A DNA stretch of 64,000 bases, taken from contig NZ_SMFL01000007.1 of NCBI RefSeq assembly GCF_004349265.1, positions 1 through 64,000 of the forward strand, read 5' to 3'. The stretch comes from Dyadobacter psychrotolerans (lineage in GTDB: Bacteria; Bacteroidota; Bacteroidia; Cytophagales; Spirosomataceae). Of the stretch, positions 55,447-63,964 are shown one piece after another; the first letter of the stretch is position 1, and each line of letters begins with the position of its first letter. Under the pieces are notes generated by a model that had not been told where the DNA came from, made no database searches, and was given only the letters and a program-made list of their open reading frames with translations. The position numbers and the translations under genes are program-made.

Positions 55447-58400
55447 ATGAACTTGAAAAAATCTTTTAATCTGCTGTTGTCTGGTGGTTTGTTGTTTGGA
55501 CTTTCGGCTGCTTTCTATCAGCATTCCAATCCAAGTGGGATTCCGGGCGGAAAGATCGACAGCTTATACAAAGATCTTACCGACGCTCAGAAAAGGTTGC
55601 CCAAATATGCAGTTGCCGGGCTTTCTCTGACAGATGGACTGGAAGCTACTTTATTTGCTTCCGAACCTACGATCACCAACCCGACCAATATTGATGTCGA
55701 TCATTTGGGAAGGGTTTGGATTTGTGAAGCTTACAATTACCGTCCCGGAATCAACGGTAACCCGACAAAAAATGAAGGTGACCGTATCCTGATTATGGAG
55801 GATACCAATGGCGATGGGAAATCGGATAAAACAACGGTTTTCTATCAGGGAAAAGAAATTAACTCGCCGCTTGGAATCTGGGTGATGGGTAATCAGGTGA
55901 TCGTTTCGCAAAGTCCTTACGTCTGGTTGTTTACGGATGCAGATGGTGATGGAAAAGCAGATAAAAAAGAGGTCATTTTTGAAGGCGTTGGCGGAGAACA
56001 GCATGACCATGGTATGCATGCTTTTACGTTAGGGCCCGACGGAAAATTATATTTTAATTTCGGAAACGAAGGAGGTCAGATTCTTGACAGAAACGGAAAA
56101 CCTGTCGCCGGGATAGATGGACAGCCAATCGATTTCAAAAAACTAAAACAGGGAATGGTTTTCCGTTGCGATCCTGATTTTAAGAATGTTGAGGTGCTGG
56201 GAAATAATTTCAGAAATAACTACGAAGTGGCTGTCGATAGTTACGGTACAATGTGGCAGTCGGACAACGATGATGACGGAAATAAAGGAGTCAGAATTAA
56301 CTATGTAATGCAGTATGGTAATTATGGTTATACCGATGAGACGACAGGAGCGGGATGGAGAGCTAACCGGACCAACATGGAAGATTCGATTCCTTTTCGT
56401 CACTGGCATTTAAATGACCCGGGTGTTGTGCCAAATTTACTTCAGACAGGTTCAGGCTCTCCGACAGGTATGGTTGTTTATGAAGGCAGTCTTCTACCAA
56501 AAACTTTTTGGGGTCAAATGATCCACTGCGAGCCTGGGCACAATGTGGTTCGTTCATATCCTGTACAAAAATCCGGTGCGGGTTACAGTGCCAAAATTGT
56601 AAATATTGTAGATGGTAAACGCGACCAATGGTTCAGGCCTTCGGATGTGTGCGTGGCTCCGGATGGCTCGTTGATCGTTTCGGACTGGTACGATCCGGGC
56701 GTCGGTGGTCATCAGGCAGGCGATCAGAACCGCGGGCGTTTGTACCGTGTTGCTCCGGCAAATTCACCTTATAAAATTCCTAAATCGGATTTCTCAACGG
56801 CAGCTGGGGCAGTACAGGCACTCCAAAGTCCTAATCTTTCTGTTCGGTATCTGGCCTGGAATGCTTTGGTAAAAATGGGTAGCGGCGCCGTTCCGGAACT
56901 GGAAAAGTTATTTGCTGTTAAAGAAAATCCGAGGATGCGGGCACGCGGGCTTTGGGCACTGACGCGTATCAATAAAACAAACACCGATTATCTGGAAACA
57001 GCTTTTGCAGATCCAAATGCTGATATCAGGATCACAGCATTACGAATAGTAAAGCAAAGCAGGAGTGAAGAAATTGGGAAATACATCAGTTTGTTGATAA
57101 ATGATCCAGAGCCACAGGTTCGCAGGGAATGTGCTTTGTCCATTCATGGAAGCAAAGTGCCTGGTATTGCCAGCCTTTGGGTGCGTTTGGCACAGCAATA
57201 TGATGGCAAAGACCGGTGGTACCTTGAAGCATTGGGAATTGGCGCGGAAGGCCAGTGGGATTCATTTTTTAAAGCATGGCAAGCTGTTGCCGGCCCCAAC
57301 CCGATAGCGACTCAGGCAGGCAAAGATATTGTATGGCGTTCGCGCAGTAAAGAATCGGTAACCATGCTTGCGTCTTTGGCTAGTGATCCTGCGGTTGATT
57401 TAAAAAGCCGTTTACGATACTTCAGGGCATTTGATTTTAATCCCGGGGGTAAAGAAAAGTCAGCTGCATTACTTAAAATCATGAAAGGCAATGCGGCAAA
57501 TCAGAATGAGATTAATGATTTAGCATTACGCCATCTTGATCCTGCTTTTGTAAAACAATCACCGGAAGCATTGTCTGCATTGAAAAAAGTATTGGATGCT
57601 AACCTGGGGACTACAACATATATGGAACTGGTATCCCGTTATGAACTTGCGTCAGAAAATAACCGGCTGCTCGATCTTGCACTTTCCAAATCTTCTACCA
57701 ACATTGGTCGCCAGGCAGGGCAGCTGCTTTTAAAACAGGGCGGTGCTCCCTTGATCTGGAGCACTATTAAAGGGAAAGATGCAGGCAAAGCGGAAGGCAT
57801 GCTGGCTTCTATCAAAGGCGTTGGAAGCAAGGAATCGCTTGAAATTTTGAAAACTGTCACCCTGGATACAAAGTACCCGATCAATATCAGAACGGAAGCG
57901 GTTAAAGCACTGGCAGGTACCGGAAATGGAGAGGATCAGGTTTTAATTTTGCTTAAAGAAGGAAAGGTGACTGGAGATTTAAAAACAGCAGCTGTACAGG
58001 GATTAAGCGGCGCATGGAGAAAATCGGTTAAACTGGAAGCTGCCAAGTATATGGAAGCAGCCGGAACAACGGTGAAAAAACATCCGGAGCTCAAAGAACT
58101 GATCACCATGAAAGGCAATGCAACAAAAGGCAAAGAAGTCTTTGCGATGTACTGCTCAGTTTGTCATCAGGTAAACGGACAAGGAATGGATTTCGGGCCT
58201 AAGCTTTCTGAAATTGGCGGAAAGTTGCCCAAGGAGGCTTTATATACAGCCATTTTCGATCCAAGTGCAGGAATTGGATTTGGTTATGAAGGATTTGAAG
58301 TTACATTTAAAGATGGTTCGACCGTGGCGGGCGTGGTCTCCAGTAAAACAGAAACCGATTTACTGATGAAATTTCCCGGCGGATCTACCCAGGAATACAA

Positions 58401-58527
58401 AATGTCGCAGGTTAAGTCAATGAAACAAATGAAGGATTCCATGATGCCAGCCGGACTTCAGGATGCCATGAGCACCGAAGAACTGGTGAATCTGGTGGAG
58501 TATATGAGTGCTTTGAAGAAGAAATAG
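55447..58527 (+). CDS. PVC-type haem-binding dehydrogenase with C-terminal cytochrome c domain
   Basis: A 1026-residue exported protein with a signal peptide (about 1-25). The N-terminal propeller (about 55-440, membrane-bound dehydrogenase-like) has AVAGLSLTDGLEATLFASEP, DTNGDGKSD and DADGDGKADKKE, which look like calcium-binding loops. HEAT-like helical repeats follow (about 465-880). A cytochrome c motif C903-x2-C906-H907 (CSVCH) ends the protein, with the methionine ligand probably in the following region. Such proteins are thought to oxidise sugars or polyols, though substrates are poorly known. A terminator follows at 58556-58586. Confidence 0.88.
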   Translation: MNLKKSFNLLLSGGLLFGLSAAFYQHSNPSGIPGGKIDSLYKDLTDAQKRLPKYAVAGLSLTDGLEATLFASEPTITNPTNIDVDHLGRVWICEAYNYRPGINGNPTKNEGDRILIMEDTNGDGKSDKTTVFYQGKEINSPLGIWVMGNQVIVSQSPYVWLFTDADGDGKADKKEVIFEGVGGEQHDHGMHAFTLGPDGKLYFNFGNEGGQILDRNGKPVAGIDGQPIDFKKLKQGMVFRCDPDFKNVEVLGNNFRNNYEVAVDSYGTMWQSDNDDDGNKGVRINYVMQYGNYGYTDETTGAGWRANRTNMEDSIPFRHWHLNDPGVVPNLLQTGSGSPTGMVVYEGSLLPKTFWGQMIHCEPGHNVVRSYPVQKSGAGYSAKIVNIVDGKRDQWFRPSDVCVAPDGSLIVSDWYDPGVGGHQAGDQNRGRLYRVAPANSPYKIPKSDFSTAAGAVQALQSPNLSVRYLAWNALVKMGSGAVPELEKLFAVKENPRMRARGLWALTRINKTNTDYLETAFADPNADIRITALRIVKQSRSEEIGKYISLLINDPEPQVRRECALSIHGSKVPGIASLWVRLAQQYDGKDRWYLEALGIGAEGQWDSFFKAWQAVAGPNPIATQAGKDIVWRSRSKESVTMLASLASDPAVDLKSRLRYFRAFDFNPGGKEKSAALLKIMKGNAANQNEINDLALRHLDPAFVKQSPEALSALKKVLDANLGTTTYMELVSRYELASENNRLLDLALSKSSTNIGRQAGQLLLKQGGAPLIWSTIKGKDAGKAEGMLASIKGVGSKESLEILKTVTLDTKYPINIRTEAVKALAGTGNGEDQVLILLKEGKVTGDLKTAAVQGLSGAWRKSVKLEAAKYMEAAGTTVKKHPELKELITMKGNATKGKEVFAMYCSVCHQVNGQGMDFGPKLSEIGGKLPKEALYTAIFDPSAGIGFGYEGFEVTFKDGSTVAGVVSSKTETDLLMKFPGGSTQEYKMSQVKSMKQMKDSMMPAGLQDAMSTEELVNLVEYMSALKKK

Positions 58528-58555
58528 GGAAAATCTGTTTAATTTTTCAGTTTCG

Positions 58556-58586
58556 AAAACCAGTTCGTTTGATTCGAACTGGTTTT
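58556..58586 (+). terminator. Terminator after the PVC-type cytochrome gene
   Basis: AAAACCAGTTCG (58556-58567) pairs with CGAACTGGTTTT (58575-58586) over 12 bp, followed by TGGG; the U tract is contained in the second arm. Confidence 0.75.
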
Positions 58587-58656
58587 TGGGTTAAAATTTC
58601 ATTTGTATTTAAAGTCTGACTATCAACGTTTTCTGTTAAATTGATTAAATTTGATA

Positions 58657-58899
58657 ATGACAACAATCAAAATTGAAATTGACGAAGGAAAAGATCTTTC
58701 CGTGCTGGCAAAAGTATTGACAAATCTTGGATTTAGTTTTAGTCTGGAAAACGATGGTTGGGGAAATCTGCCTGCCGCTGCCATAAAAGGGATACATGAA
58801 GGGCTAGAAGATTTGAATGCTGGGAATGTGGTAAGCCACGATGAAGCGCTTAAGCGCATCGCTCAAAAGCTTGTCGAACTGCATATAAAACATAGCTGA
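58657..58899 (+). CDS. Small protein, antitoxin-like, without a toxin partner
   Basis: An 80-residue protein starting MTTIKIEIDEGKD (ATG at 58657). The C-terminal half, AAIKGIHEGLEDLNAGNVVSHDEALKRIAQKL, matches the form of addiction-module antitoxins (GLEDL-AG-V-SHEEA--RI). No toxin frame follows; the next gene is on the other strand. The AAT-rich bases after the stop could encode a decayed start (ISDP), but this is weak. Function is unknown; the antitoxin comparison is tentative. Confidence 0.55.
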   Translation: MTTIKIEIDEGKDLSVLAKVLTNLGFSFSLENDGWGNLPAAAIKGIHEGLEDLNAGNVVSHDEALKRIAQKLVELHIKHS

Positions 58900-58934
58900 A
58901 TAAATTTCCGATCCCGGATATTAAAGGCATAGAC

Positions 58935-59351
58935 TCAGGATTTGTAGGGAACAGCTTTAATTAATTTTAAATTATTTAATTGGCTGATATTCAGTATGTT
59001 TTCTTTCGGAATTATCTTTCGGCTTATCCAGTTGTTGACCACCATTGTGTTTTTTAATCCAAAACGTCTGCAATACTCTTTCATAGTTACCCATTCCGTC
59101 AACGGGTATTTCTGTCCATTTACCTCAATAGTTACATTTTTGTTTTCGAACTCTGCAATGATTTCACCTGCTTTTTGACGAACTTCCTTAGCCTGATGCA
59201 GGATTTGATCCGCTTTTTCGATCAATACCTTTTTAATCGACTCCCGTTCTTCTTCTGTAGCAGTAGAAAAATAATCCAGACTAACCTTACTGGCAGCTTC
59301 ATACTGATCCATTGTTTCTGCACTTTTTATGGATTGAATTAAATCTTTCAT
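58935..59351 (-). CDS. Hypothetical protein with coiled-coil and helix-turn-helix-like parts
   Basis: A 138-residue protein starting MKDLIQSIKSAETMDQYEA (start chosen at 59351; the longer frame from 59390 adds unlikely residues). The middle (EERESIKKVLIEKADQILHQAKEVRQKAGEIIAEFE) is helical, coiled-coil-like. The C-terminal part has WVTMKEYCRRFGLKNTMVVNNWISRKIIP, which resembles a MerR-like or helix-turn-helix DNA-binding segment. The family is not recognised. A small open frame (59377-59496) lies just upstream on the same strand. Confidence 0.6.
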   Translation of the reverse strand: MKDLIQSIKSAETMDQYEAASKVSLDYFSTATEEERESIKKVLIEKADQILHQAKEVRQKAGEIIAEFENKNVTIEVNGQKYPLTEWVTMKEYCRRFGLKNTMVVNNWISRKIIPKENILNISQLNNLKLIKAVPYKS

Positions 59352-59376
59352 CTTTGAGTGGCTAAGGACTGTTATT

Positions 59377-59496
59377 CTATAATCTATCAAGTAGAAATTT
59401 TAATTTTTGTATTGAATCTTCAAGCTCCTGGATTTCATCTAAAATTTCATTTTGATATTTTTCTGTTAATGCACCGATAACTTCCAGGTTATGCAA
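59377..59496 (-). CDS. Possible small coiled-coil protein upstream of the HTH-like gene
   Basis: A short minus-strand frame, TTG start at 59496 and stop at 59377, encodes 39 residues: LHNLEVIGALTEKYQNE and then LDEIQELEDSIQKLKFLLDRL. The heptad spacing of leucines and isoleucines is regular, so it is probably coding and forms a helix. There is no ATG, and an AAGGA element about 20 bases before the TTG is only moderately placed. It ends 25 bases before the start of the next gene, with which it may be co-expressed. It could also be a decayed fragment. Confidence 0.35.
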   Translation of the reverse strand: MHNLEVIGALTEKYQNEILDEIQELEDSIQKLKFLLDRL

Positions 59497-59733
59497 CAGG
59501 ATTTTTAGCTGTCCTTATTTTAAGATATGGACTGATATTAATTGTTTAATTTGCTCTTTCACCGAAGAACCGGGATATGAAGATGAAGTTTTTATAAAAG
59601 TAAAATTGTTTTGCCATATAACAAAACAATGCTCATGTTTTCTCGTTTTAAATTAATTCCATTTCGTTATTCAGAAAACAACAGGTAATTTTAAATGTTT
59701 TTTGATTAAAAATCCGCAACTTTAAAGTACGTT
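59497..59733. other. Intergenic region with an inverted repeat, upstream of the PVC paralogue
   Basis: It contains ATTGTTTTG (59605-59613) and its exact complement CAAAACAAT (59622-59630) around an 8-base loop. The rest is AT-rich without a clear promoter. The repeat could be an operator or leader structure. Confidence 0.35.
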
Positions 59734-62424
59734 TTGAAACTATTCAATTTTAAAAAGGTTAACGCTTTTACAGTCTTAACCTGTTTTCTTCTAAGTTATT
59801 ACAGCTTTTCCCAGACTTCTGATTCCTTAATCGTCATTCATCCCGATAGTGCCTATGCACGCCTTACGGAGGGGGAGAAGAGATTTTCGATAAATGCAGT
59901 TGCTGGACTTCGGGTTGCTGAGGGGCTGGAAGCTACTTTATTCGCCTCAGAGCCAAATCTGACCAACCCTACAAACATTGATGTAGATCATAGGGGGAGG
60001 GTTTGGGTACTGGAAGGTTACAATTACCGGCCTGCAGTTAATGGTAAATCGGAGTTGGGTGTGGGTGACCGGATATTAATTCTGGAAGACAAAGATGGTG
60101 ACGGAAAGGCGGATGTTACCAAGATTTTTTACCAGGGACCTGAGCTGAATGCACCTTTGGGAATCTGGGTGATGGGCAATAAAGCCATTGTGTCGCAAAG
60201 TCCGTATGTATGGCTTTTTACAGATACGGACGGAGATGACAAGGCCGATAAAAAGGAAATTCTTTTTAAGGGTATCGGTGGCGTACAAAGTGATGCGGGT
60301 GTGCATGCATTTGTATTTGGTCCGGATGGAAAATTTTACTTCAACTACGGAAATGCAGGTAAACAGCTGGTCGACGGACATGATCGTCCGCTTTTGGATA
60401 AATATGAAAGAGAGATCAATTTCAGGCAATATAAACAAGGGGTTGTCTTTAGGTGTGATCAGGAGTTCAGAAAGGTTGAAATTCTAGCAGAGAATTTTCA
60501 TAATGGTTTTGAAGTTGCAGTGGACAGTTACGGAACGATGTGGCAGTCGGATCAGGAAGAGCCTGGCAACGCCGGTGACCGGGTTTCTTACGTAATGGAA
60601 AACGGGAATTTTGGATATATTGATGAAATGAATGGCAATAGCTGGCGTATCAACCGGACCAATCTGGAAGATGAAATACCGCGCCGCCACTGGCATCAGA
60701 ACGATCCGGGTGTAGTACCTAATTTAATTGAAACCGGGTCGGGTTTTCCAATGGGAATGACTGTTTATGAAGGTGATTTGCTGCCTCGTCGTTTTTGGGA
60801 TCAGATTATTTTAGCTGATGCAGGACTTGGTTCCTTAAACGCCTTTCCTGTAAAAGATGATGGTGCAGGTTATAAATCAACAGGAATACTTCCGTTGGTG
60901 GAGTCAAAAGGCGATAAATGGTCTCGGCCGTCAGATGTTTGCGTTGCTCCGGATGGTTCGTTAATCGTTTCTGATTGGTATGATCCTGTTATCGGAGAAA
61001 ACAAAATGAAGGATAAGAGCAGAGGCCGGCTTTTTCGTATTGCACCTCCCGGAATTGCTTATAAAATTCCGGTTTATGATTTAAACTCGCCGGCAGAAGC
61101 TGTCAAAGCATTGCAAAGTCCCAACTTATCCATGCGCTACATGGCCTGGAACGCCTGTGTCAAATTAGGTTGGAAGGCAGAAGAAGAGCTGGAAAAGTTG
61201 TTTCGCGACCCGATTCTGAACCCACGTTTGCGTGCCCGCGCTCTATGGGTTTTAAACAATATCGAGGGATTCAATTATCGTAGTCTTGATGTCGCCTTCC
61301 GCGAGCTTAATCCAAATCTCAGGATTGTAGCCCTTCGTGCGGTTCGTCAGCGAAACAGTGATCCGACCGAATATATTAAACGCTTAACCTCAGATCCTAA
61401 CCCACAAGTAAGGCGTGAATGTGCTTTGGCTATCAATCATAACCATACCTACGAGGCGCTTGATGTATGGCTGCAACTGGCAAAACAATATAAAGGCAAT
61501 GACCGCTGGTCTGTTGAAGCTTTAAGCATTGGTGCAATTGGTCAGTGGGAGCGAATTTTCCCAGCCTGGCTTGAAAAAAGCGGTCCGCATCCTGAACGTA
61601 CGGCAGCGGGCAAAGACCTGATCTGGCTTGCACGTACCAGAAAAGCGATTCCTTTTCTGACAGCACTGGCTTCAGACACTTCGGTTAGTTTTAAAAGCAG
61701 GTTGAGATATTTCAGAGCGTTCGATTTCTTTCATGCGGGTTATGAAAAATCGCAGGCGTTGCTGCATGTGATGACCGTTCCCGCGGCAGACCGGATCGAA
61801 GTGAGTAAGCTGGCTTTGCTTCATTTGGATAAATCATTTGTTTCCAATTCGCAGCAGGGTTTAACAGCCTTGAACAAATTGCTTGATGAAACTTACGGAA
61901 CAGAAGATTATATAGAGCTTGTAGAACGCTACGAACCTGAAACCGAAAATGGCCGGTTGTTTAAACTTGCTCTTGAAAAATCTAATGAAGTAATAGGCCG
62001 TGATGCAGGTAAATTATTGCTTGAACAGGGTGGCGTTTCCTACATTTCAGAGAAATTGTCGAAACTTAGTGAAGAGAAAAAAATCGCCTTACTTGCTTCG
62101 ATCAAAACATCAGGGAGTACGGAGGCAATTTATATACTGAAAACCGCTGCTTTAAACGCAGGTGAATCAAGAGATGTACAGGCAAGTGCTGCCCGGTTTT
62201 TGGGAGGTAGCTGGCCGGGAGAAGAGGTAATTGTAAAATTGCTGAAAGAAGATCGCTTTAACGGAGAAGTAAAAGAAGCGGCTCTCGAAGGAGTAAAAAA
62301 TGCGTTCAGGGAAAAAATTAAAGATGAACTTGCACCTTATTTCCCCAAACCAGTGCAGGCTGTTGTTGTTCCCGAAGCACCCGTTATTACTAAGGAAAAA
62401 CGTAAGAAACGTAGATCAAAGTAG
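59734..62424 (+). CDS. PVC-type dehydrogenase paralogue lacking the cytochrome c domain
   Basis: An 896-residue exported protein closely similar to the one at 55447. The signal peptide covers about 1-26 (start codon TTG at 59734). It shares EGLEATLFASEPNLTNPTNIDVDHRGRVW, DKDGDGKAD and SRPSDVCVAPDGSLIVSDWYDP with the first copy, and the HEAT-like repeats follow. It ends where the other begins its cytochrome region, with a Lys/Arg-rich tail (KEKRKKRRSK) and no CxxCH motif anywhere. If it binds substrate it must pass electrons to another carrier. A TIM-barrel isomerase-like gene follows after 108 bases. Confidence 0.85.
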   Translation: MKLFNFKKVNAFTVLTCFLLSYYSFSQTSDSLIVIHPDSAYARLTEGEKRFSINAVAGLRVAEGLEATLFASEPNLTNPTNIDVDHRGRVWVLEGYNYRPAVNGKSELGVGDRILILEDKDGDGKADVTKIFYQGPELNAPLGIWVMGNKAIVSQSPYVWLFTDTDGDDKADKKEILFKGIGGVQSDAGVHAFVFGPDGKFYFNYGNAGKQLVDGHDRPLLDKYEREINFRQYKQGVVFRCDQEFRKVEILAENFHNGFEVAVDSYGTMWQSDQEEPGNAGDRVSYVMENGNFGYIDEMNGNSWRINRTNLEDEIPRRHWHQNDPGVVPNLIETGSGFPMGMTVYEGDLLPRRFWDQIILADAGLGSLNAFPVKDDGAGYKSTGILPLVESKGDKWSRPSDVCVAPDGSLIVSDWYDPVIGENKMKDKSRGRLFRIAPPGIAYKIPVYDLNSPAEAVKALQSPNLSMRYMAWNACVKLGWKAEEELEKLFRDPILNPRLRARALWVLNNIEGFNYRSLDVAFRELNPNLRIVALRAVRQRNSDPTEYIKRLTSDPNPQVRRECALAINHNHTYEALDVWLQLAKQYKGNDRWSVEALSIGAIGQWERIFPAWLEKSGPHPERTAAGKDLIWLARTRKAIPFLTALASDTSVSFKSRLRYFRAFDFFHAGYEKSQALLHVMTVPAADRIEVSKLALLHLDKSFVSNSQQGLTALNKLLDETYGTEDYIELVERYEPETENGRLFKLALEKSNEVIGRDAGKLLLEQGGVSYISEKLSKLSEEKKIALLASIKTSGSTEAIYILKTAALNAGESRDVQASAARFLGGSWPGEEVIVKLLKEDRFNGEVKEAALEGVKNAFREKIKDELAPYFPKPVQAVVVPEAPVITKEKRKKRRSK

Positions 62425-62532
62425 GCGATATCTACTTCTTATGGTTTAAAAATGAACATGGAGCGGCTTTTTGCGGTATATTCGGACTTTAAAATTCTTT
62501 ACCTTCTAAAAACTCTTAACATAACGAAAGAT

Positions 62533-63459
62533 ATGCTTCGCAGAAATTTTGTGAAATCTACATTAGGAATGGCTGGTGCTGCGATGGTTGCAGGTGAAAC
62601 CTTTGCTAATCCTGCTGCCCCGCTTGCTAAAAATCAGTTTAAACTTAAATATGCTTCTCATTTTGGCATGTTCCAGAACAGTGCCGGAAAGGATGTGATC
62701 GATCAGCTTAAATTCATGGCTGACCAGGGTTTTATGGCGCTGGAAGACAACGGAATGATGGGCCGTCCGGTAGAAGAACAGGAAAAGATAGCAAAGGAAA
62801 TGTCCCGCCTGAAAATGGAAATGGGTGTTTTTGTGGTGGATAAAGGAGGAAACGGAGCAAATACACTGGCTGCCGGTAAAAAAGAATTTATTGATATTTT
62901 CCTTGCAGGCTGTACAAAAGCTGTGGAAACGGCCAAACGTGTCAATGCAAAATGGATGACTGTAGTACCTGGTGATTTTGACCGTAACCTGCCAATTGGT
63001 GTGCAGACCGGAAACGTGATCGATGCACTTCGTCGTGGGGCGGAAATTCTTGAACCACACGGCTTGGTGATGGTATTGGAACCACTAAGCGATACGCCAA
63101 ATTTATTCCTGCGTACTTCCGAACAGACCTACGAAATCTGCCGTGGTGTCAACAGCAAGTCGTGCAAGATCCTGTATGATATTTACCACATGCAGAAAAA
63201 CGAGGGTCGCCTGATTTACAATATTGATAAAACATGGAGTGAAATCGATTATTTCCAGATAGGTGATGAGCCTGGCCGTAAAGAGCCAACTACAGGTGAA
63301 ATCAACTATAAAAATATTTTCAAATACATCTACGAGCGCAGCAAAAAAGAGAACAAGTCTTTCATCATGGGTATGGAGCACGGAAACTCTCAGCAGGGAA
63401 AAGAGGGAGAAGCCGCTCTGATTAAAGCATATGTTGAAAGTGACAGCTTTACAATTTAA
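62533..63459 (+). CDS. Exported sugar phosphate isomerase/epimerase-like TIM-barrel protein
   Basis: A 308-residue protein. The start is placed at MLRRNFVKSTLGMAG (62533), which gives a normal signal peptide (processed after AAMVAGETFANP); a frame from 62452 would add residues without sense. The rest resembles hydroxypyruvate isomerase/xylose isomerase-like barrels, with VMVLEPLSDTPN (metal-ligand E), KILYDIYHMQKNEG (D and H) and YFQIGDEPGR (D, E). Secreted members of this class are common in Bacteroidota, with unclear substrates. It likely shares a transcript with the PVC paralogue upstream. Confidence 0.82.
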   Translation: MLRRNFVKSTLGMAGAAMVAGETFANPAAPLAKNQFKLKYASHFGMFQNSAGKDVIDQLKFMADQGFMALEDNGMMGRPVEEQEKIAKEMSRLKMEMGVFVVDKGGNGANTLAAGKKEFIDIFLAGCTKAVETAKRVNAKWMTVVPGDFDRNLPIGVQTGNVIDALRRGAEILEPHGLVMVLEPLSDTPNLFLRTSEQTYEICRGVNSKSCKILYDIYHMQKNEGRLIYNIDKTWSEIDYFQIGDEPGRKEPTTGEINYKNIFKYIYERSKKENKSFIMGMEHGNSQQGKEGEAALIKAYVESDSFTI

Positions 63460-63528
63460 TGGGTATTAGACTCTTAGTGATAAGCAGATAGCTTCATCCT
63501 GCTATATCATAAAGTCTTAAACAAAAAA

Positions 63529-63558
63529 AGCTGAAAACGACCATGGTCGTTTTCAGCT
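63529..63558 (-). terminator. Terminator of the CBM48/E-set gene
   Basis: A 30-base perfect palindrome centred on CCATGG (arms AGCTGAAAACGACCA). On the minus strand it is followed by TTTTTTT, fitting termination of the gene ending at 63592. Confidence 0.8.
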
Positions 63559-63594
63559 AACAGCTAACCGTGCGACGGACCGAGCTAACAGCTA
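63555..63594. repeat. Direct repeat of AGCTAACAGCTA
   Basis: The 12-base sequence occurs at 63555-63566 and 63583-63594, separated by 16 bases. The second copy overlaps the last codons of the CBM48/E-set gene. Likely chance or a small duplication. Confidence 0.45.
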
Positions 63595-63903
63595 CAATAC
63601 TACTACCGAATTTTCAGCAGTTGCATCTACACCAGCGGGAACGTATTTGTCTGCTTCCCAGTCGTTTTCCCATTTCGCATCATCCAGGATATAACGGAAC
63701 TGATATTCTCCCGCTCCAAGTTCCAGACTAGCTTTGAATGAACCGTCTTTTTGTTTTTTCAAGGCGATAGCTTCCTCAGGATTCCAGCCATTGAATTCTC
63801 CTACAAGCGCTACTTTTTTTGTTTCAACTGCTGCTTCTGCAGGTACTGTAAAAGTAACTTTGTAAACAGATTTGCTCTTTACAAATGTCTTAGTTAATGC
63901 CAT
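63592..63903 (-). CDS. Small isoamylase early-set/CBM48-type glycogen-binding protein
   Basis: A 103-residue protein consisting of a single E-set domain. Residues VYKVTFTVPAEAA, KVALVGEFNGWNPEEAIAL and GEYQFRYILDDAKWENDWEADKY match the glycogen-binding/isoamylase N-terminal domain, including the typical GEFNGWNP. No catalytic domain is attached and there is no signal peptide. Such stand-alone proteins may bind glycogen in the cytoplasm, by analogy with AMPK beta subunits. Its own promoter lies at 63934-63964 and a terminator at 63529-63558, so it is a single-gene unit. Confidence 0.87.
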   Translation of the reverse strand: MALTKTFVKSKSVYKVTFTVPAEAAVETKKVALVGEFNGWNPEEAIALKKQKDGSFKASLELGAGEYQFRYILDDAKWENDWEADKYVPAGVDATAENSVVVL

Positions 63904-63933
63904 GATTTTGTAGTGTTTTTTATATTGACGCTA

Positions 63934-63964
63934 CAAATATACAATCAATGATTATTCAATGCAA
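63934..63964 (-). promoter_or_regulatory. Promoter of the CBM48/E-set gene (-33 and -7 boxes)
   Basis: The minus strand has TTG (63964-63962), a 20-base spacer and TATATTTG (63941-63934). Both elements and the spacing match the Bacteroidota consensus. The start codon is 30 bases further on. Confidence 0.7.

Noticed and set aside
62452..62532. Extended N-terminus of the TIM-barrel protein
   Set aside because: The ATG at 62533 yields a proper signal peptide; the longer form places about 27 residues in front of it.
62563..63060. A 165-codon minus-strand frame inside the TIM-barrel gene
   Set aside because: Antisense of a supported gene with His/Phe/Cys-rich translation and no motif.
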